A stretch of 64,000 bases of DNA from Manduca sexta (lineage: Eukaryota; Arthropoda; Insecta; Lepidoptera; Sphingidae), in the NCBI RefSeq assembly GCF_014839805.1, contig NC_051142.1, forward strand, positions 15,036,589 to 15,100,588, written 5' to 3'. Every line of letters starts with the position of its first letter. Positions within the stretch are counted from its first letter, which is position 1. The notes below the pieces were generated by a model, which saw only the letters and a program-made list of their open reading frames with translations, had not been told where the DNA came from and did no database searches. A program made the translations under genes and the position numbers. This document shows, piece after piece, positions 1 to 12,993 of this stretch.

Positions 1-575
1 ACGACCATGACTTCGGTTTTCTTAATGCTTATTTTAAGACCGAACCTAGTACATGCACTATCCAGGCTATCCATAAGTCTTTGAAGGCCCATGGGCGTTT
101 CAGTCACGAAACACAGGTCATCAGCGTACATAATTTCTGCTATAGGTGGCAACAGAGACTTTGGTCCTAGATCTAAGTCTGGACAAGTTAAAAGGCCACC
201 ATCACGGCAGGCTTGAGAGTTTCCTTCAGACAGCTGCTGAATGGCTTCACGAACCACAACGGCGAAGTATAGTGAAAACTTTAGGCGCCAAAACGCAGCC
301 CTGTTTAACACCGCAGGTGACAGAGAAAAACTCCGACTGCTCATCATTAACTGTCACGCAGCAAGCCATCATCATCATGCACGTAGCCGTAACATTCTCA
401 CAAACTTATCGGGACAGCCAACAATTCATAATGATCCACAATGCTTCACGAGGAACGCTATCGAAAGCCTTTTCAAGATCCACAAAGCACAAGTACATTG
501 GCCGATATTGTTCTCTGCTCTTCTCTCACAAGTTGACGCACTGAGAAGATGGCTTCACATGTCCCTCTTCCGGGC
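1..575 (-). mobile_element. Second partial copy of the LINE RT region, cut by the gap
   Basis: Aligns nearly end to end with 5637-6215 in the same orientation, covering the RT core of the LINE, including the YADD codons near 116-128. The match is broken by clustered small differences: an extra base after 'gctata', scrambled bases around 195-225, extra bases near 365-385 and one extra base near 528. Net length difference is only 4 bases. No frame stays open along it. It may be a second decayed LINE insertion, or a poorly polished contig end duplicating the same locus. Confidence 0.85.
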
Positions 576-1075
576 NNNNNNNNNNNNNNNNNNNNNNNNN
601 NNNNNNNNNNNNNNNNNNNNNNNNNNNNNNNNNNNNNNNNNNNNNNNNNNNNNNNNNNNNNNNNNNNNNNNNNNNNNNNNNNNNNNNNNNNNNNNNNNNN
701 NNNNNNNNNNNNNNNNNNNNNNNNNNNNNNNNNNNNNNNNNNNNNNNNNNNNNNNNNNNNNNNNNNNNNNNNNNNNNNNNNNNNNNNNNNNNNNNNNNNN
801 NNNNNNNNNNNNNNNNNNNNNNNNNNNNNNNNNNNNNNNNNNNNNNNNNNNNNNNNNNNNNNNNNNNNNNNNNNNNNNNNNNNNNNNNNNNNNNNNNNNN
901 NNNNNNNNNNNNNNNNNNNNNNNNNNNNNNNNNNNNNNNNNNNNNNNNNNNNNNNNNNNNNNNNNNNNNNNNNNNNNNNNNNNNNNNNNNNNNNNNNNNN
1001 NNNNNNNNNNNNNNNNNNNNNNNNNNNNNNNNNNNNNNNNNNNNNNNNNNNNNNNNNNNNNNNNNNNNNNNNNNN
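576..1075. other. Assembly gap of 500 N
   Basis: Exactly 500 N, which looks like a default scaffold-gap size rather than a measured length. It hides the outer part of the copia 3' LTR, the left flank of the copia insertion and the junction with the LINE fragment at 1-575. Open frames running through it are meaningless. Confidence 0.99.
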
Positions 1076-1139
1076 AAATACAATTAGTTCTAAAATAGAA
1101 CATATAAAAATAATAAGTCACGACAGGTTACAATCAACA
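1076..1139 (-). repeat. Copia 3' LTR, visible end only
   Basis: Matches the inner end of the LTR at 4531-4705 with a few indels and ends in CAACA at 1135-1139. The adjoining bases, read on the minus strand, are the purine-rich 'aagggcggc' directly before TGTTG, a plausible polypurine tract. The outer part of this LTR is lost in the gap. Confidence 0.8.
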
Positions 1140-1199
1140 GCCGCCCTTAATCGCAGTTGTGACAGAAAACAAAACAAATAAAATAATTAAGTTTCTAAA

Positions 1200-1650
1200 C
1201 CTAAGTTAACTACACATCGTTTGTGTGCTAGAGGTCCGAGGGCTTTCGTTGAGTACATCGGCGAGGCATATCGTTCACTTATATTTCTTAACAATATTAT
1301 TAGATACCTTTTCCCTAATAAAGTGAAACCTAGTATCTATAATAGCTAAGTCCTGCTGTGGTGTACAAGTTTCGAACAAGATTAATGGCACTTTGGCTGT
1401 CAGAAGCTAAGTTAACTGAACAAAATACCTGTTATCTCGTATATAAACCGACGTAAGTAACACTTCCTTCGTGGCAGACGCTAATGCCATATTGTTGACT
1501 CGGCGAACTTAACGCAACAGTAGGTTGCTTCTTGGATTCCCATGATACTGGACCTCCCTTAACTTGTAAACATAACCGGTGTATGACCTTCTGTCGATTG
1601 GACAGTTTGCCCAGTCTGAGTCACAAAAACCCAAATGGTTCTTCATTCTT
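1200..1650 (-). pseudogene. Copia RNase H remnant
   Basis: Read on the minus strand from about 1640, one frame gives FGFCDSDWANCPIDRRSYTG, then SWESKKQPTVALSS, the typical start of copia RNase H. After frame changes, DTRFHFIREKV and ADVLTKAL follow, matching the conserved C-terminal end of copia pol. At least two frameshifts separate the pieces and a stop lies between them. Identity is clear from family motifs; function is lost. Confidence 0.8.
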
Positions 1651-2335
1651 ATGACTTGACCATCCGTTCTTCTTGCCATATTATTTTTAAACTAATGGAG
1701 TATCCACGGTCTTACACTCCTTCATATTAAACTTTTCTAATATAGAAAGAATATAATTCAGAGATCTTTTAATTTAAAATATCTCGACAAATCTTCTCAA
1801 AATTCAAATTCTTGACGATAAGTAATAAATTAGATTTAAAGAGAACTATTATGTCATAACAAAATTCCCAATATCATAAGTTCTTTACCATAGAGTTTGG
1901 TAGTTTAATTTTGTAAATCATTTACATGGCATAACCTTTTTTTAGGCTTATCTACTAAATTCCATGTATGGAGTTTCATTAAGAACTATACTCACCAGCC
2001 ATATTATGGTTGCCACTTATCAACATCATCGGCATGAGTAGCTTCGTAATATGTCGTAGGTTCATTAGAATCTACCATTGACGTATTGTAAGCTTTATAA
2101 AAATTTGTTGCTTTTCATCTCTGGAAGGGTATCTGCGCTCAGGGTGCGATTCCTGTTCCAAATTCGCTGTCACTTCTTCCACACTAGGCAGCCTTAAGTC
2201 AATGAGAGACTCTCGCTGTTCCAGCACTGACTCTTTTTCTAGATTTACTGGTAAAGTTGCTTCAGCCGCCGGGCTGATATTCTCATCACAGATCGGTAGT
2301 CATGATCAAACTCAGAATCAATCTCTTTTTGCTCA

Positions 2336-2964
2336 TCAAATAACAATATAGATTCTGACTGTGCGACAGATTGCTTCTGCTTGCTGTAAAGCAATTTTCA
2401 AAAGGTTGCATCTCTGGATATAATAACTTTTCATTGGGTTAGCAGGATCCCTAAATATAAGTGCCTGATTTTCAGAATAACCGACGAAAATTGCTTCTGT
2501 GCCTTGACATCTAATTTCTTCCTGTGACACGAAGGTATATGGACTAGAGCTCTACAACCAAATACTTTTAGATGGCTAAGATCACCTTTTCGTCCATACC
2601 ATTTGTCATAAGGAATTTGTCCACCTAAGGCTCGATGAGGAGACCTATTCTTAAGGTAAATGGCAACTTGGAATGCATCTTCCCAGAATGCTTTCGGTAG
2701 TGAACTTTCAGCTAGCAACGTTCTTGCCTTTTCTGTAACCGAACGATGGGTGCGTTCCGCTACTCCAACTTGCTGAGGACTATAAGGCGTCGTTGTTTGA
2801 TGTTCAATACCTTTTGAAGCAAGATAATCAACAAACTCTTTATTCACGAACTCCTTACCTCCATCAGTCCTAATTGCTTTAATTGTTTTATCTAACTGAT
2901 TTTCAACAAAACATTGACACACAAAATATATCTTTGACTTCTGTTTTAGAAATAAAATAAGCAA
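2336..2964 (-). pseudogene. Copia integrase core, broken
   Basis: The frame 2431-2964 carries IRTDGGKEFVN, HQTTTPYSPQQVGVAERTHR, an alanine/leucine helix and HRALGGQIPYDKWYGRK...LKVFGCRALVHIP, the rve core and C-terminal stretch of copia integrase. The usual 'PQQNG' is changed to PQQVG. A neighbouring frame (2336-2530) continues with EAIFVGYSENQALIF and the 'YYIQR' end, so one frameshift lies near 2500. The upstream zinc-binding region and first catalytic aspartate are not in a continuous frame. Inactive. Confidence 0.9.
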
Positions 2965-3271
2965 ACAAGCGTATAATCGTCTACTATTGTCAACATATAT
3001 CTATTTCCTTGAAAAGTTGTAGACACCGGTCCCATCAAATCCATATGGATCAGTTCAAAGGGAAGTAGCCCTATTAAACGCTAACCTTTTGAAGGTTTCT
3101 TGCTTGTTTACCTTCCACGCAAGCGATACAACTAGTTTTATCTACTCCTGTATACTTTATACCTACCTTGTGATTTTCAGTTGGTTCATGCCTATACGAC
3201 ACAAATGTCTAACCTCTTATGCCATATTTGATAACTATCCTGACAACCAGAGTGCACATCTTGTGTCAAAA

Positions 3272-3610
3272 TTATCCGCCACATTCTCGGAAACATTTAC
3301 AGTACCATCTAAAACGTACAGTCACACAGGGCGAGGCATGAGCAACAGATTCACCTGTAAAATTAAAAGTATCAGATTTATAAAAGTTACATCCATTTTT
3401 ATCAAAAACACAAATAAAACCCTTTTCAACAGTTTTATATACAGATAACAAACTAGCTTTCAAATCTGGTATATAAGCAACATCACTAATATTGTTGACC
3501 ACGTTCTCGGGCGTGTTTATTGAAATAATTCCGCAGCACTCCATTTGCGACAGTAACAGTACCTTGATTCTGTATCGAGATATTCTGAAACCAGTCCGTC
3601 TAGAAGTCAT
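3272..3610 (-). pseudogene. Copia protease / GAG-pre-integrase remnant
   Basis: The frame contains ISDVAYIPDLKASLLSVYKT and GFICVFDKNGC, the conserved 'V.YVPDLK.NLLS' and 'V.F....C' pattern linking protease and pre-integrase domains of copia. The protease DSGC/DSGA motif probably lies just upstream (around 3615-3640, 'CR LDSGCTRHMTS' pattern on the minus strand) in another frame. Ends are frame-disrupted. Confidence 0.75.
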
Positions 3611-3739
3611 GTGTCTAGTACAACCTGAATCTACATAAATTATGTCCTTTCTTGGGTTTCAAGTATTAAGACTTGTAAATATCGTATCATAATTTTACCG
3701 CATTGCCTTTCTCCTTCTTGTTTCTCTGTGGCAGTCTGG

Positions 3740-4403
3740 TCTCTTATGTCAGGTGTCTTGCACTCATAACAAACTATATTCTTCTTCATTGACTTAGGCT
3801 TCTTCTTCGCATGAAGACAGAGTCTAATGATGTAGCCACATCTTTGGACATTTCATTAGCAGTTTTGTTTTCACCAACTCTGTAGTCACGTCTACATTGC
3901 AATTTTCTAAAGCCATAATGAGAGGTTCATACCTTGGAGTTAGACCTCCCAAAAGTATTGCAGCAATAGACTTGTCCTCTATGACTACATCAATATCCGC
4001 AAGATCCTGTGCGGTTGACATAACTGCGTTAATATATAGTTCAATATTTTGGAACTCTGAGTAGACATCAACCGTACAGTCTACGCTCAAAAAATAATCT
4101 TCGTCCTATTCCCTTATCTTCAAAGGCTTTTTGCAAACAAGTCCATGCCTCAGATGCAGTTTTCGCATCTTATATGGGTTATCGCTGCACCTTCTACTGA
4201 TAAGCATATCTTTGCTAATGCCTTTGCGTCTTTGCGTACCTTTGTAGAGGCAGGGTTGTGTCTCCATCTCCGGTATCACTAATTGTTTCCCATAAATCCT
4301 CATGGATAAGGTAATTTCGCATCTTGAACTTCAAGTCGGATATCCATCTTTTATCCTCAAACAAGGAAATGGAAAAGATGTGATCGACGCAGGGAATTTT
4401 CAT
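3740..4403 (-). pseudogene. Copia gag remnant
   Basis: Three overlapping frames make up gag. The N-terminal part (4215-4403) has FKMRNYLIHEDLWETI, the typical copia gag start; the middle (3824-4090) has IAAILLGGLTPRYEPLIMAL, the UBN2/Retrotran_gag_2 pattern; a degraded zinc knuckle, VCYECKTPDIRD, follows near 3760-3780. Frameshifts near 4215 and 4100 separate them. The gag start lies about 130 bases inside the 5' LTR, as expected. Confidence 0.85.
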
Positions 4404-4510
4404 ACTCGAAACATCTCAGATTCATGTGACATTTTCAGACTATTACTATTTCCTAGTCACACAAAATATACAACTTTATTTTTACTAAATAACGTGAAAA
4501 ACTAAGAACT

Positions 4511-4530
4511 AAGCGTTCGTGCTGATAACG
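4511..4530 (-). other. Copia primer-binding-like site
   Basis: Directly inside the 5' LTR the minus strand reads CGTTATCAGCACGAACGC. 'Acaac-a-CGTTATCAGCACGA' type sequences follow the LTR in other copia elements, where they prime minus-strand synthesis. I cannot say which tRNA it pairs with. Confidence 0.45.
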
Positions 4531-4705
4531 TGTTGTAAATATGGTATATGTTCTTAGTAATTAAATAAAGTTAGTAAAAGATGTTATTGACATGAGTGTT
4601 TATTTCGGACTAAAGAGAAGTAACTATGGCAAACAAAAATACAATTAGTTACAAATAGAACATATAAAAAATAATAAGTCACGACGAAGGTTACAATCTC
4701 CAACA
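4531..4705 (-). repeat. Copia 5' LTR, complete
   Basis: 175 bases starting TGTTG at 4531 and ending CAACA at 4705, the inverted TG...CA ends of LTR elements. Its last 75 or so bases recur at 1076-1139. Indels between the two visible LTR pieces show that the insertion is not recent. Confidence 0.85.
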
Positions 4706-4783
4706 TCATCAAATGATGATGTCTTCCTAACCAGTTTCCGGCCACGGCGACTGTAGAAACTGGACAGGTATATTTAACTTGAG

Positions 4784-5442
4784 CTAAGACTGGGCATCTT
4801 CTAGTCGCGCTTCGGCCCTTCGATGTGCTCTTACGTGACTTGTATAGCCAATTTTATTAACGAAAGTACGAGCGCAATTTGGGCACGTCAATAACCCGCC
4901 GACGTAATTATAATTAATGGACACCGATGGACGGATCTTTAGCTGGTCACGCTTCTTATCAATTTCCTTACGACGCTCAGTTTCGAAGGCGTCCACCTGT
5001 AGTTGTATGAGGCGTCTCCATTCGGTACGTCGCCCTGCTAGCACCTCCCCATTCAGAGGGCTCTATATTGCATCTCTTCATATGTCTTTTCAGAACATCC
5101 TTATATCTCAAATACTGACCACCGCTTTTACGCTTTCCTTTCTGGAGTTCTGAAAAGAAGATGCGCTTCGCCACTCTCCCCTCAGACATCCGCGACACAT
5201 GCCCACACCAGCGCAGCTACCGCTACACTAGATACTCCTCAATGCCCCCGATGTTCGCACGTCTTAGGATACTTGTATTCCTGACACGGTCAGACCACCG
5301 GATGTTCATAATATCTCGGAGACATTTAAGGTGAAATCTGTCAAGTGTGCGAATGTGTTTGCGATAGAGGATCCATGTCTCTGAAGAGTACAGGAGATTA
5401 GGCAGCACTATCAGCCTATAGACATTAATTTTGGTAGAAAGT
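4784..5442 (-). pseudogene. LINE ORF2 C-terminus with C2H2 zinc finger
   Basis: After a one-base shift near 5445 the frame reads [20 protein letters not shown] and [15 protein letters not shown], a module that follows RT in this LINE group. Two TAG stops interrupt it just after EEYLV, then the same frame resumes with [20 protein letters not shown] and a [15 protein letters not shown] stretch. Another shift near 5040 leads to the last segment, which holds LTCPNCARTFVNKIGYTSHV followed by RAH: a CX2C-X12-HX3H finger. The finger probably binds nucleic acid during reverse transcription (inference). The ORF ends AQS-stop at 4784. Confidence 0.8.
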
Positions 5443-5443
5443 T

Positions 5444-6797
5444 TCAGATCGTGCGAACGAAAACTTTTGCGCGTAATCTACCGTAAGCCGCAGCAGCAGC
5501 TCCTATCCTACTGTTTATTTCAGCATCTAGGTCGCATTTGGATGTTATAGTGCTACCAAGGTATTTGAATTTAATAACACAATCCAAACTATTTCCACCG
5601 ATACATATACCAGGTTGCGGGTTACCTGAGGCATTAACGACCATGACTTCGGTTTTCTTAATGCTTATTTTAAGACCGAACCTAGTACATGCACTATCCA
5701 GGCTATCCATAAGTCTTTGAAGGCCCATGGGCGTTTCAGTCACGAAACACAGGTCATCAGCGTACATAATTTCTGCTATAGTGGCAACAGAGACTTTGGT
5801 CCTAGATCTAAGTCTGGACAAGTTAAAAAGGCCACCATCCATACGGAAGCGAATGCGGATTCCTTCAGACAGCTGCTGAATGGCTTCACGAACCACAACG
5901 GCGAAGTATAGTGAAAACAAGGTAGGCGCCAAAACGCAGCCCTGTTTAACACCGCAGGTGACAGAGAAAAACTCCGACTGCTCATCATTAACTGTCACGC
6001 AGCAAGCCATATCATCATGCAGTAGCCGTAACAGTCTCACAAACTTATCGGGACAGCCCAACTTGGTCATAATGATCCACAATGCTTCACGAGGAACGCT
6101 ATCGAAAGCCTTTTCAAGATCCACAAAGCACAAGTACATTGGCCGATATTGTTCTCTGCTCTTCTCTACAAGTTGACGCACTGAGAAGATGGCTTCACAT
6201 GTCCCTCTTCCGGGCCGAAATCCGAACTGAGTTTCAGGTAATATGCTCTCAGAGATAGGCGTGAGACGATTTAGCAGTATTCTTGCGAATACTTTGCCGG
6301 GTACTGAGAGAAGCGATATGCCCCTATAGGAGTTGCAGTCAGATCGCTCACCCTTGTTCTTATATAATGAACATATACGCGAAATCTTAAAGCATTTAGG
6401 AACCCGCTCTTCATCCCACATGCGCGCGAATAGCTTCCATAAGGAACTATGCAAATTATCTCCTCCATACTTTAAAACCTCCCCGCAAACACGGTCAACC
6501 CCAACTGCTTTTTTGTTCCGCTGTTGTTCAACAGCTCTTTTAACCTCATCCAACATAAGTGGATCTGCAAACTCGGTTTTTAATGGCAATGCAGGAAGTG
6601 AACTTATATACTGCAGATCTGCTGAGCGATCTACGTTGAGTAAATGGTTATAATGTTCTGCCCATCGGTTTAGGACTTCATCCTTCTCAGTAAGTGGGAT
6701 GCCATTTGCTGATTTAATAGGCACTGAGCTGTGACTTGCTGTGCGTGTTATCTTCCGAACTTCATCATAGAAAGCACCCAGTTGGTGAGTATCGAAA
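5444..6797 (-). pseudogene. LINE ORF2 reverse transcriptase segment
   Basis: One open frame holds the whole RT: CSLYKNKGERSDCNSYRGIS, FGFRPGRGTCEAIF, YLCFVDLEKAFDSVPREALW, GVKQGCVLAPTLFSLYF and the catalytic MYADDLCFV (YADD codons at 5753-5764). These correspond to RT blocks 1-5; the first catalytic aspartate is in FVDLEKAFD. The listed Met/Val start (6724) is not real, because the frame continues upstream as AFYDEVRKITRTASHSS to the frameshift near 6800 that joins it to the endonuclease. Reverse transcription would be target-primed in the nucleus. All RT motifs are intact, although the ORF as a whole is dead. Confidence 0.92.
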
Positions 6798-6798
6798 G

Positions 6799-8022
6799 CT
6801 ACTGAAGATAACGTAACTTATCTTGCCACCACCCGTCCTTGGCGTCTCTAGTCAGTTTTCTTAGGTGAGCATTGCTGTTCTTGATTTGATCTGCAAGGGT
6901 GTTGTCGGTCGATCTTCTCATTAATAATTCTCGGTGTTTCCTAAAGGCATCAACAAATAGTTCGTCGTTTTCGTCGAACCAGTCCTCGTATCTGTGGGTC
7001 TTACTTCCCAAAACTTGGGAACCAGCTTCAATGAGCCCAGAAGACAGTGTATGCCATGTAGTTTCAAGGTCACCATCCTTCATATCTAATGAGCTAAGAA
7101 CACCATCGAGAGCTCGTGCATACGCTTCCCTCTTAGACCTATGTTGGAGATCATCCACATTTGTACGCATGGGCTTAACTATATTCCTCCGGCGTGGATG
7201 GCTGAGACGCAGTTTCAACTTAGTAATAACAAGCTGATGATCGGTCCAGCAATTAGCACCACGCATAACACGTGTCACCATTACTTGAGCTAAGTCTCTG
7301 CGTCGCACAATTGCATAATCTATAAGATGCCAATGCTTAGACCGTGGATGCATCCAAGTAGCTTTGTGTTTAGCTGGAAGTCGGAAGAAGGTGTTAGTAA
7401 TACATAGATCGAACTGAGCGCAGAAGCTTAGTAATTGCTGTCCGTTGCTATTCATGTTACCTATCCCGTGCCTGCCGAGAACGTTGGGCCACGCTTCGAA
7501 ATCGCGTCCCACTCTCGCATTTAAATCGCCAAGCAATAAGATTCGTTCCTGTGGACGAATTCTGGTTATAGCCTGGGTTAGCTCATCATAAAATTGGTCT
7601 TTGACTTCATCTGCTTTATCTAAAGTAGGTGCATATACGCTTAATATATTTAAAAAGTTGTTATTGGCAAGATGTAACCTCAGTGTTATAATACGATCCG
7701 ATGAATAGATTGGGTATTCTTCGAATCGTTTTACAATTTCTGTTTTAACTACGATCCCAACTCCCGATCGTCTAGGTTCATGTGCAGCAGTACCCTTCCA
7801 AAAGAAAGTGTAACCGCCGCCATGTTCCGTGAGTTCTCCTTCTTCAGCAAGGTGTGTTTCGCTGAGAGCAGCTATGTCTATATCATAGCGACGTAATTCT
7901 CTAGCTACAACTGCTGTCTTACGCTCAGGGCAGGAGCTACCATCACGGTCTAGTAGCGTGCGAACGTTCCATGTAGCAAAAATTAGTTTGGATTGTTTTA
8001 TATACTTTGTATTTCGACCACG
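6799..8022 (-). pseudogene. LINE ORF2 APE-type endonuclease segment
   Basis: Open from just after a TAA near 8023 to 6799, with no ATG in frame at its start. It begins KLIFATWNVRTLLDRDG (the N of WNVRTL), then ALSETHLAEEG (catalytic Glu), LSVYAPT, LLLGDLNARVGRD (Asp and Asn), HLIDYAIVRRR and WTDHQLV (Asp-His): all the hallmark motifs of the EEP/APE fold that nicks target DNA. The C-terminal part has the linker DWFDENDELFVDAFRKHREL and ends GWWQDKLRYLQ-stop, where a one-base shift moves the frame into RT. Shifting there restores collinearity with family order, so this is damage rather than a true ORF end. Confidence 0.88.
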
Positions 8023-8025
8023 TTA

Positions 8026-8560
8026 ACGGGATGCATGGGCAGCCGTGGTTACTGTCTCCCAGTAAAGGTAGAACAAACAATTTTTGGAGCACCTTTTCTA
8101 GCTCCCTCCTCGGCTGAGCGAGGAAAGCAGTGTCTCCCTAAATAGGGCTGCTTTGTCACATGGAGTGCTGCCCAATTTACGCTGTTGTTCCATTGCAGCA
8201 CAAAAACGACCCATCTCTCCATGCCGCCTGTGTGTAGACCTCAAACAAAGCCAGGCTTGCAAAGCCTAGCCTCTCTATCTCAGTCCATCGCCACAGATCC
8301 TTAAGTCTCAAGAATACCGATATCCAGAAACAGTCCGTTGCGCAGGATATATTATGGTGCGTAAGTGTTCGCGCATTCACAGACGCACCCTCTCCTCCCT
8401 ACCCCTTTAGCCTAATGGAACGGATGGCCGCTACGATCAGGAATGGGCAGGGCTGCAGTGTCTGGGACACGATAACAAGACTCCTATCGCTACCCTTAAG
8501 GCCATCAAACATTACCTAGTTACCTCGCCACCGACGATGGAAAATCATCAAATATTCAAA
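8026..8560 (-). other. Probable LINE 5' leader
   Basis: Sequence upstream of the endonuclease with no open frame. Within it, 8335-8400 ('gcgcaggatatattatggtg' and the following bases) resembles the body of a SINE at 16000-16050. It may be LINE 5' UTR or an older SINE fragment; the outer boundary near 8560 is a guess. Confidence 0.5.
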
Positions 8561-9462
8561 ATGTGACCCCTTAAGGTCAAACTTGACCTTACACATTAAT
8601 TCAAGGAGCGTTGTAATTATCTTCTACCCAAACCTTGGATACTGGAATAAGAGATTTGAAATACAACCGTAGAACGTTAAGTACCTACTCATCTTAAGGG
8701 CTGCTTGGGCCGAAAGAGCTCGCAGAGCCGATTAATTGTTTAATTCGTTTTGGGACACATTCTTAGGGATGAAGGGTGGGGCTATATTTAGCAAGGGTCC
8801 TCTGAGAGACGACAGATGGCTTGAAGGTTGAAAAGTTTAGTTTTAAAAGGTTTATCAGGGAACCTTTGTTCAATCTTGAGTATGTATTGTATTCAAAATG
8901 AATTTGACAAAATGAAACATCACAAATTAAAAATGTTGTCTAGTATTTTGCATGTCAGTCACGCCTTACTTACTACAAGATATGAGTTTTGTTTCACTGG
9001 CATAAATGGTGACAGAAATTTGGCACATCCAAAATCCAGATCCATTTGATATAACACAAACCTGTATCAATTTGAAAATTGAAACTACGACTTCTGGAAT
9101 CTGAAGCTTATCACAACGCTACAAGTCAACTAATCTCTCATGTAAAGGTTTCAACATAATTTTCATATCCAAAAATGTCTAGAACAGTACGATCGCCAAA
9201 AATATAGCTTTAGATTTAATTTTAATATGTTATCACAAAAGTTAGGCGCAGCGATTTATCATCACGAGAATGAAGCTGTCAAACACAGTCGACATATAAA
9301 AAGCATTAATATTTGATTTGAGTCATTGTAGCAAGAGTATTTATAAATATTATCTCTGTATTAAATTATCACTGCTCAGCACAGGCCTTCTCCAACTTAA
9401 CAATTCTCATATACCATTGTTCCACTGCGTAGCTAATTAGATAAGATAGATTTATAACTAGA
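8561..9462. other. No feature recognised
   Basis: AT-rich DNA with short stop-bounded frames only. I see no repeat that recurs elsewhere in the window and no coding signal. Confidence 0.5.
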
Positions 9463-9747
9463 GATAGCCTAGTTGGGAGTGGCACGGACTACGGAGATAA
9501 ATGTCTTCAGGTTCAAAACTCAAAGGGCACGCACCGCTAAAGTTATGTGGGCATTCTTTGTGAAGGAAAAAATCGTGAAGAACTCTGCATACCTAAGAAC
9601 TTGTCCGAAATAATTTTGAAGGTATGTGAAGTCTCCCAACTCGCACTAGGCTAGCGTGGTGTACTGAGGCCTAACTCCTCTCAGTAGTAGAAGAGACCCG
9701 TGTCCAGTATTGGGACAGAATAATATAATACAGGGCTGATAATAATT
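9463..9747 (+). mobile_element. tRNA-headed SINE, old copy (family 1, Metulj-like)
   Basis: Starts gatagcctagttggga (A-box-like) and carries ggttcaaaactc (decayed B box), then the shared body 'gtgtgaagtct', 'cactaggc.agcgtggtg' and the end 'tacagggctgat'. Many substitutions against the copies at 26731, 40654 and 61465 make it the oldest full-length member here. Confidence 0.85.
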
Positions 9748-11981
<2,234 letters not shown>

Positions 11982-12228
11982 GCGGTGCCTGGGTGGCTTA
12001 GTTGTATTGTGAATACGTCATGACACCGCTCTGAGGTCATATTTTCAAATCCCGAGTCAAGCAAAGTGTTATTGAGTTTATCTCTTCAGTATCAACTCAA
12101 ACTAAACTGACACTTGAGGGCGGTTGGTACGCCTTCTATACCATCATGGAATGGAACTCACATAGTAAAATTATAAATGCCCTGGTTGCATCCCTATGTA
12201 CCATTTTAGGGATAAAGGCCTGTTGAGT
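11982..12228 (+). mobile_element. tRNA-headed SINE, family 2, full-length
   Basis: Head 'gcctgggtggcttagttgta' (A box) and 'ctctgaggtcat..tttcaaatcccgagtc' (B box), body with 'atcatggaatggaa', and 3' part ending 'tagggataaaggcctg'. Relatives lie at 32566 (minus), 41876 (plus) and as several fragments. RNA polymerase III would transcribe it from its internal promoter (family knowledge). Confidence 0.82.
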
Positions 12229-12514
12229 GTTTGTTTTTTTTATTTAGTGGCGCATCCATTATTCTGATATTGTAGCTGTTTACAGGTAGATGTAACTTCA
12301 CATTGAGTGACTCAAGTGGTCGTTTGCCGTTTCATTAAAGAAACCGCGGACGTGCCTTCTGGACCATATTGGCTCAAAAAACACCGGCGTGAAATAGCAG
12401 GTTGGGACTTGCATTTTGTACATTGATAAAATCGAATCCTATACCCTTGGTCCATGGCTGAAGTCTACCAGATTGTTTGATAATCATTATTTGAGATCAG
12501 ATTATATGCAACTT

Positions 12515-12660
12515 AGAAATTCATAAATATGCACAAATAATGCTTGAAATTATGTTTGTAGAAACTCAGAATAGTAAAAAGAAATAAATTCCGAAATATG
12601 CAAAAACAATGCTTAAAATATGTATTTAAAATGTCAAAATAGTGAAGAATAACTAAATAT
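12515..12660. repeat. Two-unit degenerate tandem repeat
   Basis: Units of about 72 bases start 'ttcataaatatgcacaaata' and 'ttccgaaatatgcaaaaaca', both followed by 'atgctt.aaat' and 'gaatagt/aaatagt'. Further 'aaatatgca' phrases at 12905-12975 suggest a longer, decayed array. Confidence 0.6.
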
Positions 12661-12993
12661 TAGGTTTTTTTACTCAAAACTACCATACAATATGTGGGAG
12701 TAAAAAACAATTTCGACCAATTCGTACTTACTATATATTTTTTTTATCTTTTGGTTTATCTGGGTGGAACCCAGAAAAAACAGTCAACTTGAATAAAACA
12801 AGAAAAATCTCCCGTAATAAATTTTCAAAGAGTTGGTCTTATTTGTATTTCATTTATTGTCAGTCATCGTAATGAAAAAAATGAGTAATATAAAATCTCC
12901 TAATATAGAGAAAATATGCACCATCTCGTGATTTAAGGCAATATATGCAAAAATCGTGGAAAATATGCAAATGTCTACAATCCGATCTTTAAT

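Larger units (their letters stand above)
1076..4705 (-). mobile_element. Degenerate Ty1/copia LTR retrotransposon
   Basis: Minus-strand order is 5' LTR (4531-4705), primer-binding-like site, gag, protease/pre-integrase, integrase, RNase H, 3' LTR (cut by the gap, visible 1076-1139). Integrase before RNase H identifies Ty1/copia rather than Ty3/gypsy. The internal region is about 3.4 kb, short for copia, and no RT core is recognisable between the integrase end (about 2336) and RNase H (about 1640), so most of RT appears deleted. All domains are broken by frameshifts and stops, so it is inactive. On its right side it abuts the 3' end of a LINE. The five bases after the LTR (tcatc) would be the target duplication, but the partner copy lies in the gap. 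Confidence 0.88.
4706..8560 (-). mobile_element. Near full-length LINE (RTE-like, APE endonuclease type)
   Basis: Minus-strand order: 5' leader (8560-8026), endonuclease (8022-6799), RT (6797-5444), a C-terminal region with C2H2 finger (5442-4784), short 3' UTR (4783-4706). The protein pattern (EN, RT with YADD, '[16 protein letters not shown]' module, final zinc finger) is that of a group of RTE-like animal LINEs; I cannot place the clade more exactly. ORF2 is broken by frameshifts near 6800, 5445 and 5040 and by two in-frame stops near 5215-5225. The 3' end (gttaggaagacatcatc on the minus strand) runs straight into the copia LTR. The 5' limit is uncertain. Confidence 0.85.

Noticed and set aside
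241..1181. Long open frames running through 576-1075 on both strands
   Set aside because: They exist only because N codons cannot be stops.
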